From positions 1 through 7,829 of the forward strand of contig JAQWON010000076.1 in assembly GCA_029245825.1 (NCBI GenBank): 7,829 bases of DNA. The letters are read 5' to 3'. Made by a program: the position numbers and the translations under genes. This document shows positions 1-6,232 of this stretch, one piece after another. A model generated the notes under the pieces. It made no database searches. It had not been told where the DNA came from and saw nothing but the letters and a program-made list of their open reading frames with translations. The number at the start of each line of letters is the position of its first letter. The first letter of the stretch is position 1. The stretch comes from Flavobacteriaceae bacterium. GTDB taxonomy: Bacteria > Bacteroidota > Bacteroidia > Flavobacteriales > Flavobacteriaceae.

Positions 1-1821
1 AAAATAATTGAATCTTCAACTAAAATATGTGAAAACGGAAAAATAATTTTTTTTACATGGCAAAATAGCGAGGGGAAAAAGGCTTTCTGGCACTCTTCAG
101 CACATGTATTAGCTCAAAGTATTTTATCAATCTATCCTAAAGCTAAATTAACAATTGGCCCTCCAATTGATAGTGGATTTTATTATGATGTGGATTTTGG
201 AAATGTGTCATTTTCTGATAATGATTTGTTGACTCTAGAAAAAAGGTTCATGGAATTTGCTAGTCAAAAATTTGAATTCAAGATGAGAAGTGTAAAGAAA
301 AAAGACGCTATAGAATTTTACAAAAAGGAAAATAATTTATATAAATTAGAACTAATTGAAGATTTGAAAGATGGAGAAATAACCTTTTGTGATCATAGTG
401 ACTTTACAGATCTTTGTAAAGGTGGGCATATACCTAATACAGGTTTTATTAAGGCAGTTAAACTTTTAAATATAGCTGGTGCATATTGGAAAGGAAATGA
501 GAAAAATAAACAGCTGACAAGAGTTTATGGAATATCCTTTCCCAAGCAAAAAGAACTCTCAGAATATCTCAAAAGAATTGAAGAGGCTAAAAAAAGAGAT
601 CATAGAAAATTAGGCAAAGAATTAGAATTATTTACTTTTTCTGAAAAAGTAGGCCAAGGATTACCTCTGTGGTTACCAAAAGGGACCATTTTAAGAGAAA
701 ATCTTGAAACCTTTTTAAAAAAGGCTCAAAATAAAGCAGGATATAAACAGGTTATTTCTCCTCATATCGGGAATAAAGAATTATATATGGTTTCAGGACA
801 CTATGAAAAATACGGACAAGATAGCTTTCAGCCTATACAAACACCATCGGAAAATGAAACTTTTCTCTTAAAACCAATGAATTGTCCTCATCATTGTGAG
901 ATTTTTAACTCTAGACCATACAGTTACAAGGAATTACCTGTAAGATTTGCGGAATTTGGAACAGTTTATCGATATGAACAAAGTGGAGAACTTCATGGAC
1001 TCACAAGAGTAAGAGGATTCACGCAAGATGATGCACACATATTTTGTGCACCCGAGCAATTATTAGATGAGTTTGCTGGAGTTATTGATTTAGTGTTATA
1101 TGTTTTTGAATCTCTTGGATTTAATGATTTTGAAGTTCAAGTTTCACTAAGAGATAAAAACAATCCAGATAAATATATTGGCGATGATCTCCAATGGGAT
1201 CTTGCCGAAAAAGCTATTTTAGATTCTGCTAATCAAAAAAAATTAAACTATTCAGTCGAGTTAGGTGAAGCTGCATTTTATGGCCCAAAATTAGATTTCA
1301 TGGTCAAAGACGTTCTTGGAAGAAGGTGGCAATTAGGAACAATACAAGTTGATTATAATTTACCTGAAAGATTTAATTTATCATACAAAGGAAAAGATAA
1401 TGAACTTCACAGACCTGTAATGATCCATAGAGCTCCTTTTGGTAGTATGGAAAGATTTGTCGCTATTTTACTAGAGCAAACTGCTGGAGATTTTCCATTA
1501 TGGTTAACCCCTAATCAAGTCTCGATTCTTATTGTTAGTGAAAAGTATGAGAAATATGGAGATAAAGTTTTGAATTTTTTAGAAAAAAACGATATTCGCA
1601 CTTCCTTTGATAACAGAAATGAGACTATTGGTAAAAAAATTCGTGATGCAGAATTGAAAAAAATTCCGTACATGCTTATTTTAGGTGAAAAAGAGAGTAA
1701 TAAAAATAATTTATCTGTCAGGAAAAGGAAAGAAGGAGATTTGGGTCAAATGAGTACAAATGATTTTGTGTCATTGATTAATGAAGAATTGTCAAAAAGT
1801 ATAGCTAAATTTGAAAACTAA
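1..1821 (+). CDS. thrS: Threonyl-tRNA synthetase, 5'-truncated by window edge
   Basis: Class II aminoacyl-tRNA synthetase that charges tRNA-Thr with threonine in the cytoplasm. The frame is open from base 1 to the TAA at 1819-1821 (606 codons). About 40 residues, mostly the TGS domain, lie off the left edge, judging by alignment to the E. coli enzyme. The editing domain shows HSSAH (window residues 31-35) and DLCKGGH with the editing cysteine at residue 139. The catalytic core follows, with the zinc-ligand region MNCPHHC, motif 2 (RFAEFGTVYRYE), RVRGFTQDDAHIF, and motif 3 (HRAPFGSMERF). A C-terminal anticodon-binding domain starts near LWLTPNQVSILIV and contains NETIGKKIRDAE. A GTG at 190 would give a shorter reading, but the essential HSSAH motif lies upstream of it, so that start is wrong. 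infC follows after 16 bases, as in the widely conserved thrS-infC-rpmI-rplT cluster. Identification is very secure. Confidence 0.97.
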   Translation, partial: KIIESSTKICENGKIIFFTWQNSEGKKAFWHSSAHVLAQSILSIYPKAKLTIGPPIDSGFYYDVDFGNVSFSDNDLLTLEKRFMEFASQKFEFKMRSVKKKDAIEFYKKENNLYKLELIEDLKDGEITFCDHSDFTDLCKGGHIPNTGFIKAVKLLNIAGAYWKGNEKNKQLTRVYGISFPKQKELSEYLKRIEEAKKRDHRKLGKELELFTFSEKVGQGLPLWLPKGTILRENLETFLKKAQNKAGYKQVISPHIGNKELYMVSGHYEKYGQDSFQPIQTPSENETFLLKPMNCPHHCEIFNSRPYSYKELPVRFAEFGTVYRYEQSGELHGLTRVRGFTQDDAHIFCAPEQLLDEFAGVIDLVLYVFESLGFNDFEVQVSLRDKNNPDKYIGDDLQWDLAEKAILDSANQKKLNYSVELGEAAFYGPKLDFMVKDVLGRRWQLGTIQVDYNLPERFNLSYKGKDNELHRPVMIHRAPFGSMERFVAILLEQTAGDFPLWLTPNQVSILIVSEKYEKYGDKVLNFLEKNDIRTSFDNRNETIGKKIRDAELKKIPYMLILGEKESNKNNLSVRKRKEGDLGQMSTNDFVSLINEELSKSIAKFEN

Positions 1822-1837
1822 TTTAAAATTTTAAGTC

Positions 1838-2608
1838 ATAGCAATAAGAAGAAAAAGATTTAGAGGTCCTGCAAGAGTTTTCAAGGAAAATCCCCATAAA
1901 ATTAATGAAAAGATAACTTCAAGTGAAGTTCGCTTGGTTGGAGAAAATGTTGAAATTGGAGTCTATAACCTTTCTAAAGCTTTAGTTTTAGCTGATCAAA
2001 TAGGTCTTGATCTTGTTGAAATTTCACCAAAAGCTTCGCCTCCGGTTTGTAAAATAGTTGACTATAAGAAATTTTTATATGAGCAAAAGAAGAGAGAAAA
2101 AAATTTAAAATCAAAGACAACAAAAGTTATTGTTAAAGAAATTAGATTCGGTCCTCAAACAGATGAACATGATTATGAGTTTAAAAAAAAACACGCCATA
2201 AAATTTTTAAATGATGGAGCAAAATTAAAAGCGTTTGTTTTCTTCAAAGGGAGGTCTATTGTTTTTAAAGAGCAAGGTCAGATTTTACTTTTGAGACTTG
2301 CCCAAGATCTTGAAGATTTTGGCAAAGTAGAACAAATGCCTCTGTTAGAGGGTAAAAGAATGATAATGTTAATTACACCTAAAAAAAAATTATTATTTAA
2401 AAAATGCATTATGCCTAAAATGAAAACTAAATCTAGTGCTAAAAAAAGATTTAAACTAACTGCAACTGGTAAGATTAAACGTAAGCATGCTTTTAAAAAT
2501 CATATACTTACAAAAAAATCTAAAAAAAGAAAATTAAGACTAACACACTCAACCACTGTTAATCAAAAAGATAGTAAAAACATTAAAGAACAGCTTCGTT
2601 TGAAATAA
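1838..2608 (+). CDS. infC: Translation initiation factor IF-3, probable ATA start; reads in frame into L35
   Basis: IF3 binds the 30S subunit, prevents premature 50S joining and checks the start codon and initiator tRNA. From 1838 the product begins (M)AIRRKRFRGPARVF, followed by HKINEKITSSEVRLVGENVE, the expected flavobacterial N-terminus. The N domain ends in the signature KIVDYKKFLYEQKKREK. The C domain holds KEIRFGPQTDEHDYEF, FFKGRSIVFKEQGQILLL and EGKRMIMLITPKKK. No ATG, GTG or TTG precedes the TTG at 1934, and starting there would drop 32 conserved residues; the ATA at 1838 sits exactly where Met is expected. IF3 proper should end near residue 184 (base 2389), but no stop occurs and the frame continues through LLFKKCI into L35, giving a 256-residue product as sequenced. 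One extra A in the run 2381-2389, or a -1 slip, would end IF3 as PKKKIII-stop at 2398-2400. IF3 identity is certain; the start is likely and the fusion uncertain. Confidence 0.9.
   Translation: MAIRRKRFRGPARVFKENPHKINEKITSSEVRLVGENVEIGVYNLSKALVLADQIGLDLVEISPKASPPVCKIVDYKKFLYEQKKREKNLKSKTTKVIVKEIRFGPQTDEHDYEFKKKHAIKFLNDGAKLKAFVFFKGRSIVFKEQGQILLLRLAQDLEDFGKVEQMPLLEGKRMIMLITPKKKLLFKKCIMPKMKTKSSAKKRFKLTATGKIKRKHAFKNHILTKKSKKRKLRLTHSTTVNQKDSKNIKEQLRLK
2381..2389 (+). other. Run of nine A's at the IF3/L35 junction (possible slippage or sequencing-error site)
   Basis: Nine consecutive A's encode the KKK at the end of IF3. In the frame as read, translation continues into L35 with no stop. Shifting by -1, equivalent to ten A's, gives att att att taa, which ends IF3 at 2398-2400 and leaves a normal 10-base gap before the rpmI ATG. 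Runs of nine A's are known to cause RNA-polymerase slippage, as in Thermus thermophilus dnaX. Whether that happens here, or the run length is an assembly error, cannot be decided from this sequence. Confidence 0.5.
2411..2608 (+). CDS. rpmI: 50S ribosomal protein bL35
   Basis: Small basic protein of the large ribosomal subunit. The 65-residue product begins MPKMKTKSSAKKRFKLT, continues with GKIKRKHAFKNHIL and TKKSKKRK, and ends KEQLRLK. This is a full-length L35 with the typical N-terminus at an ATG, so independent translation from 2411 is the natural reading. The sequence upstream (bases 2390-2410) codes for LLFKKCI in the infC frame. It resembles an intergenic spacer more than conserved protein, yet contains no in-frame stop. 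L35 could therefore be made alone, as the tail of an IF3 fusion, or both. It lies between infC and rplT, its standard neighbours. The separate start is inferred from family length and N-terminal match. Confidence 0.93.
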   Translation: MPKMKTKSSAKKRFKLTATGKIKRKHAFKNHILTKKSKKRKLRLTHSTTVNQKDSKNIKEQLRLK

Positions 2609-2640
2609 AATCTAAAAAAATATATTTATAGTACATATTC

Positions 2641-2661
2641 AATTAAGAAGTATTAATTTTG
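2641..2661 (+). promoter_or_regulatory. Short inverted repeat overlapping a -7-like element before rplT
   Basis: AATTAA (2641-2646) and TTAATT (2653-2658) form a six-base-arm inverted repeat. TAATTTTG at 2654-2661 matches the Bacteroidota/Flavobacteriia -7 consensus TAnnTTTG. No TTG lies at the expected distance upstream for a -33 element, and such AT-rich matches arise easily by chance. It may be a weak internal promoter or an mRNA structure in the rplT leader. Confidence 0.2.
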
Positions 2662-2679
2662 TTGCCTAAAAAATAAGAA

Positions 2680-3024
2680 ATGCCTAGATCTGTAAATTCA
2701 GTAGCTTCAAGAAAGAGACGAAAGAAAATTATTAAACTGGCCAAAGGATATTTTGGTAGGAGAAAAAATGTTTGGACTATTGCTAAAAATGCTGTTGAAA
2801 AAGCATTGAGCTATGCTTATCGTGATAGACGAACGAAAAAAAGAAATTTTCGATCACTTTGGATTACTAGAATTAATGCTGCTTCAAGAATTCATGGGCT
2901 AACATACTCTGAACTAATGCTTAAGGTAAAAAACAATAATATTAAACTTAATAGAAAAGTTATAGCTGATCTTGCAGTAAATAACCCTGAAGCTTTTAAA
3001 GCTCTAGTTGAAAAGATCAAATGA
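2680..3024 (+). CDS. rplT: 50S ribosomal protein bL20
   Basis: Large-subunit protein that binds 23S rRNA early in assembly, and in several bacteria represses its own operon by binding the leader mRNA. The 114-residue product begins MPRSVNSVASRKRRKKI. It then shows the family hallmarks KLAKGYFGRRKNVW, AYRDRRTKKRNFRSLWI and RINAASRIHGLTYSE, all in the usual order and length. The start is an ATG preceded by an A-rich stretch without a Shine-Dalgarno sequence, as is common in Bacteroidota. It follows rpmI after 71 bases, a gap with an inverted repeat and a TAnnTTTG-like element. This suggests that rplT may have some expression independent of the upstream genes, though this is inference. Confidence 0.98.
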   Translation: MPRSVNSVASRKRRKKIIKLAKGYFGRRKNVWTIAKNAVEKALSYAYRDRRTKKRNFRSLWITRINAASRIHGLTYSELMLKVKNNNIKLNRKVIADLAVNNPEAFKALVEKIK

Positions 3025-3072
3025 TTTATTCAAATTAAGAGATTTTTAATTGATTTAAACTATAATTAATCT

Positions 3073-3435
3073 ATGAGGATATATCATAATCCAAGGTGTA
3101 GAAAATCTAGAGAAGCTCTTAATTATTTGAATGAATGTGGATATGAAGTTGAAGTTATTAAATATTTGGAGAATAAATTAACTTCAAAAAACATATCTGA
3201 CCTACTTAAAAAAATTAATCTCTCACCAGAAAAAATAGTCAGAAAGAATGAAAGTCTTTGGAAAACAAAATTTTCAAAAATGAATCTCAAAGAAGATGAA
3301 TTAATTGATATTCTATCAAACAACCCTACTTTAATAGAACGGCCTATTATTGAATATAAAAATTCTGGTGTTTTAGCTCGTCCAATTGAAAATTTAATTG
3401 CTTTTCATCAAAAAGTAGGGGAATTAAATAACTAA
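3073..3435 (+). CDS. ArsC/Spx-family protein, arsenate reductase (glutaredoxin)-like
   Basis: Thioredoxin-fold protein of 120 residues in the ArsC family. E. coli-type ArsC uses one N-terminal cysteine plus glutaredoxin and glutathione to reduce arsenate to arsenite. The N-terminus IYHNPRCRKSREAL places the cysteine at residue 9 in a CxxS setting. IVRKNE gives Arg57, LIERPI gives Arg90 and VLARP gives Arg103. These correspond to the three active-site arginines of E. coli ArsC (60, 94 and 107), which favours ArsC over the Spx regulator branch. At 120 residues it is shorter than E. coli ArsC (about 140), lacking the C-terminal tail. No arsenite pump or ArsR repressor is nearby, so a resistance role is not supported by context. 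It lies 48 bases after rplT and 16 bases before the outer-membrane receptor gene, perhaps co-transcribed with the latter. The true substrate is unknown. Confidence 0.88.
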   Translation: MRIYHNPRCRKSREALNYLNECGYEVEVIKYLENKLTSKNISDLLKKINLSPEKIVRKNESLWKTKFSKMNLKEDELIDILSNNPTLIERPIIEYKNSGVLARPIENLIAFHQKVGELNN

Positions 3436-3451
3436 ACGGTATAATGTTCAA

Positions 3452-5950
3452 ATGAAAACAAATTTTTTATATTTATTTACTTTATTCTTTGCCTTAAGTT
3501 TATTTGCACAAAGGCCTGCCCAATCCTACAGATCAATTCAAAAAAAAGTTGTTGAAGGGCGAGTGATAGATAAAGAGACAAATCAAGGATTGGAATATGC
3601 TACGATAACATTTACTAACAAAAGAAATTCAAATCTTCTACAAGGCGGCATAACTGACTCTAATGGTAATTTTAAAGTCGATATTTTCCCAGGGTTGTAT
3701 GACATTTCAATTGATTTCATAGGTTTTGAATCATATAATCAAGAATCTGTTATGATAAGAGAACCTTTAAGTTTAGGAGAAATAAAACTCAATATATCAG
3801 TAGACAACTTACAAGGTGTTGAATTAATGGCTGAGAGAACTGAAGTAGAAATCAGATTAGACAAAAGAATTTATAACGTTGGAAAGGATATTACAGTAAG
3901 AGGTGGTAGTGTGGCTGATGTTCTAGACAACGTTCCATCAGTTTCTGTTGATGTTGAGGGGAATGTATCTCTTAGGGGTAATAGTAGTGTAAGAATACTT
4001 ATAAATGGTAAGCCCTCTGGTTTAGTAGGTCTATCTGGTCCACAAGGGCTTCAACAGCTTCCTGCAGAATCAATTGACAAAGTAGAAGTAATAACTTCTC
4101 CATCAGCAAGATACGACTCTGAAGGTACTGGTGGTATACTAAATATTATCTTAAAAAAACAAGAACTACTAGGTGTCAATGGAAATTTTGTAGCAAATAT
4201 TGGAGCTCCTAATACATATGGCGGTTCAGCTACTGTAAATTTTAGAAATGATAAGTTTAACATTTTTACAGTAAACTCTATTCGACAAAATAGATCAAAA
4301 GGCTATTTCTACAACGACAATGAGTATTTTAATGGCGATGATCCAAGTACATTTCTTGAAGAGGAAAGAAAACCGCTCAGGGACAATAGAAGTGTTTTCA
4401 CAAATCTTGGAATTGAATTTTACTTGAAGGAAAATACTTCTTTAATCTTAAGCGGCTTTTATAGAGACAGAAAAGGAGACAACGAAACAAAAAACGACAT
4501 TAAACAAACTAATTCTTCAGATGATCTAATAAGCAGTTCAAATAGAGTGGAGAATGAAACAGATGATGACAAATCATATCAGTTTAGTGCAAATTTTGAT
4601 TCTGAATTAGATGATAAAGGTCAAAAAATAACTTTAGTTGCTCAGTTTGAAAAAAGTAAAGAAGATGAGGATGGTAGTATTGAAAACAAAATTTTATTTC
4701 CTGAAATATCAGAAATTAATTATGAAAGGGTTAAACAATATGAAGATCAAAATAGAACCCTTCTTCAGGGAGATTATGTTTTGCCTATTGATGAAAATAC
4801 TCAGTTTGAAATTGGATATAGGGGGAGTTTTTTAAATCAAGAAACAGACTATGAGGTTTCATATTTAGACAATGGAACTTTTAGAATTGATGGTAACTTA
4901 TCAAATATATTGTTTTATAAAGAATACATAAATGCTGCCTACACACAATATGGAAAAAAAATTGATAAATTTTCTTATTTGTTAGGTTTAAGAATGGAAA
5001 ATTCAAATATTACCATAAACCAGAAAACTACAAATGATAATAATCTGAAAAATTATACTGATTGGTTTCCAACAATTAACCTCTCATATGAGTTTGATGA
5101 AACAAAAAGCTTAACACTTGGATATAGCAGAAGACTTAGAAGGCCATGGTCAAGATTTCTAAATCCATTCCCTTCAAGAAGTAGTATTACAAATGTTTTC
5201 CAAGGAAATCCTGATCTAGATCCAAGCTACTCTAACGCATATGACTTTGGATATTTAAAAAGATGGGATAAGTTCACTTTAAATGGATCTGCATATTTCC
5301 AAAAGTCCACTAGCGTTTATCAGTTTATAACTATTAATACGGGGGAAACTGTTGTTATAAGCGGTAATAGAAATGACCCGGAAAATCCCGTAGTTGAAGT
5401 TCCTGTTATTAAAAGAACCCCAGTAAATCTTGCTGAGGAAAGAAGGTATGGGGCAGAATTTAATCTAAGTTACACTCCTTCTAGAAAGGTTCGTTTTAAT
5501 GGTAATTTTAATCTGTTTAGTTCTGAACTAATTGGTGAATATGAAAACGTAGATTTTGGTGCAACTAATTTAAGATGGTATGGTAGATTAAACAGTACAA
5601 TTAGACTTCCTGGCAAAATTGACTGGCAACTAAGGATGCGTTACTCTGGTCCATCAGAAAATTCACAAACCAAAAGGCAAGGAAATTTTGTTGTTTCAGG
5701 AGCATTGAATAAGGATTTTTTAAAAGACAAAGCAACAATTTCATTTAGAGCTAGCGATGTTTTCAATTCAGGACGAAGAGTTTCAGAAACGATCACACCT
5801 AATTTTAATGGATACAGTGAATTCCAATGGAGAACACCTACTTATATTTTCACTATTACTTATAGACTTAACCAAAAGAAATATGAGAGCAGAAGAGGGC
5901 AAAACCAAAATTACAGTGCAGAAGACGCAGGTGGTGAATTAGATATTTAA
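3452..5950 (+). CDS. TonB-dependent-receptor-like outer membrane beta-barrel protein
   Basis: An 832-residue outer-membrane protein. A signal peptide (residues 1-19, hydrophobic core FLYLFTLFFALSLFA) is followed by mature Gln20. Residues about 34-105 form a carboxypeptidase-regulatory-like domain (VVEGRVIDKETNQGLEYATI, then DSNGNFKVDIFPGLYDISI). A plug domain spans about 147-236, with RGGSVADVLDNVPSVSVD, VSLRGNSSVRILINGKPSG, IDKVEVITSPSARYDSEG and GGILNIILKK. The remainder is a long barrel with alternating strands rich in aromatic residues, including LGYSRRLRRPWSRFLNPFPS, GNPDLDPSYS and a last strand near TYIFTITYRLN, followed by a polar tail ending GGELDI. This is typical of the Bacteroidota 'outer membrane beta-barrel family' related to SusC/TonB receptors. 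No SusD partner or recognisable substrate gene is adjacent, so the cargo is unknown. The ATG at 3452 directly precedes the signal peptide. Confidence 0.93.
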   Translation: MKTNFLYLFTLFFALSLFAQRPAQSYRSIQKKVVEGRVIDKETNQGLEYATITFTNKRNSNLLQGGITDSNGNFKVDIFPGLYDISIDFIGFESYNQESVMIREPLSLGEIKLNISVDNLQGVELMAERTEVEIRLDKRIYNVGKDITVRGGSVADVLDNVPSVSVDVEGNVSLRGNSSVRILINGKPSGLVGLSGPQGLQQLPAESIDKVEVITSPSARYDSEGTGGILNIILKKQELLGVNGNFVANIGAPNTYGGSATVNFRNDKFNIFTVNSIRQNRSKGYFYNDNEYFNGDDPSTFLEEERKPLRDNRSVFTNLGIEFYLKENTSLILSGFYRDRKGDNETKNDIKQTNSSDDLISSSNRVENETDDDKSYQFSANFDSELDDKGQKITLVAQFEKSKEDEDGSIENKILFPEISEINYERVKQYEDQNRTLLQGDYVLPIDENTQFEIGYRGSFLNQETDYEVSYLDNGTFRIDGNLSNILFYKEYINAAYTQYGKKIDKFSYLLGLRMENSNITINQKTTNDNNLKNYTDWFPTINLSYEFDETKSLTLGYSRRLRRPWSRFLNPFPSRSSITNVFQGNPDLDPSYSNAYDFGYLKRWDKFTLNGSAYFQKSTSVYQFITINTGETVVISGNRNDPENPVVEVPVIKRTPVNLAEERRYGAEFNLSYTPSRKVRFNGNFNLFSSELIGEYENVDFGATNLRWYGRLNSTIRLPGKIDWQLRMRYSGPSENSQTKRQGNFVVSGALNKDFLKDKATISFRASDVFNSGRRVSETITPNFNGYSEFQWRTPTYIFTITYRLNQKKYESRRGQNQNYSAEDAGGELDI

Positions 5951-5980
5951 AAAACTTATGTCTTTTTATTTTTCTTACTT
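5945..5980 (+). terminator. Weak A/T hairpin between convergent genes, possible terminator
   Basis: At the end of the receptor gene an A-run followed by C, then TTAT, then G and a T-run, could pair as a short stem with a bulge and is followed by a T-rich stretch. The receptor stop and the stop of the opposite-strand small gene are only five bases apart, so any terminator must lie inside the coding sequence. The stem is almost all A/T and is not strong evidence. Confidence 0.2.
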
Positions 5981-6120
5981 TTTTCCTTAATTCTCTGGAG
6001 AAAAGAACCAGTAATCCAATAAGGGATAACAAATAACATCAAAAAGATCATTAGCCAAAATCCCATTGTAAGAATACTTAAAAAAGCTATAAAACCAAGG
6101 TACTGATCAAATTCAATCAT
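5956..6120 (-). CDS. Small uncharacterised membrane protein (54 aa)
   Basis: I do not recognise a named family. The product starts MIEFDQYLGFIAFLSIL, has a continuous hydrophobic stretch from about residue 8 to 33, and ends in a basic tail (QRIKEKSKKNKKT). The hydrophobic part contains GFWLMIFLMLFVIPYWITG and could be one long or two short membrane segments, with the positively charged C-terminus expected in the cytoplasm. The ATG at 6118-6120 is chosen. A TTG at 6169-6171 would add 17 residues but lies inside the predicted promoter and palindrome. A TAnnTTTG element 17 bases upstream of the ATG supports a real transcript. It converges on the receptor gene with stops five bases apart and diverges from fumC. 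The orderly N-terminus, hydrophobic core and charged tail argue for a real gene. Confidence 0.7.
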   Translation of the reverse strand: MIEFDQYLGFIAFLSILTMGFWLMIFLMLFVIPYWITGSFLQRIKEKSKKNKKT

Positions 6121-6137
6121 ATAATTATTTATATAAA

Positions 6138-6171
6138 CAAATTTACAATAAAAAATATTGAAAGATTTCAA
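6138..6171 (-). promoter_or_regulatory. Flavobacterial-type promoter for the small membrane protein gene
   Basis: On the minus strand TAAATTTG (plus positions 6138-6145) matches the -7 consensus TAnnTTTG exactly. A TTG (plus positions 6169-6171) lies 23 bases upstream, at the long end of the spacing reported for the -33 element. Transcription would begin a few bases further on, leaving a short leader before the ATG at 6120. Confidence 0.5.
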
Positions 6172-6174
6172 TAT
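6155..6174. promoter_or_regulatory. 20-base inverted repeat between divergent genes, candidate operator
   Basis: Perfect nine-base arms, ATATTGAAA (6155-6163) and TTTCAATAT (6166-6174), are separated by GA. The core TTGA-N6-TCAA has the same half-site geometry as Crp/Fnr-family sites (TTGAT-N4-ATCAA) but differs at the fifth position of each half. It covers the -33 region of the minus-strand promoter and lies about 35 bases upstream of the nearest fumC -7-like element, so a regulator bound here could affect both genes. Function is inferred from symmetry and position only. Confidence 0.4.
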
Positions 6175-6208
6175 GAAAAAAAAAATGAATTAATTACTTA
6201 AAAGGAAT

Positions 6209-6229
6209 TACTTTTGTATAATAATTTTG
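6209..6229 (+). promoter_or_regulatory. Tandem -7-like elements upstream of fumC
   Basis: TACTTTTG (6209-6216) and TAATTTTG (6222-6229) both match TAnnTTTG. The first would put the transcript start a short distance before the ATG at 6233 and is the better candidate; the second is too close unless the mRNA is leaderless. No clear TTG -33 element is found at the expected distance from the first. Confidence 0.35.
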
Positions 6230-6232
6230 CAA

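Noticed and set aside
190..1821. thrS beginning at GTG 190
   Set aside because: The same frame is open to base 1 and encodes the editing-domain HSSAHVLAQS motif upstream, so the gene is simply cut by the window edge.
1934..1936. TTG as the infC start
   Set aside because: It would remove 32 residues, including the conserved HKINEKITSSEVR segment; the ATA at 1838 fits the family N-terminus better.
3033..3051. AATTAA/TTAATT hairpin after rplT as a rho-independent terminator
   Set aside because: The stem is short and purely A/T with no following T-run of adequate length, so it is kept only as a repeat observation.
3123..3323. Minus-strand 66-codon ORF inside the ArsC-like gene
   Set aside because: It is antisense to a well-supported gene, shows no recognisable domain, and its composition is explained by the opposite strand.
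3440..3445. TATAAT just upstream of the receptor gene as a sigma-70 -10 box
   Set aside because: It is only six bases before the ATG, and Bacteroidota promoters use a different -7 consensus; co-transcription with the ArsC-like gene is simpler.
4051..4263. Minus-strand 70-codon ORF inside the receptor gene
   Set aside because: It is a shadow of the plug-domain coding region with no independent support.
4638..4835. Plus-strand out-of-frame ORF within the receptor gene
   Set aside because: It overlaps the continuous barrel coding sequence; its lysine- and methionine-rich content is an effect of reading AT-rich coding DNA in another frame.
5757..5942. Plus-strand out-of-frame ORF at the 3' end of the receptor gene
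   Set aside because: It lies entirely within the last barrel strands and tail, with no start context or recognisable domain.
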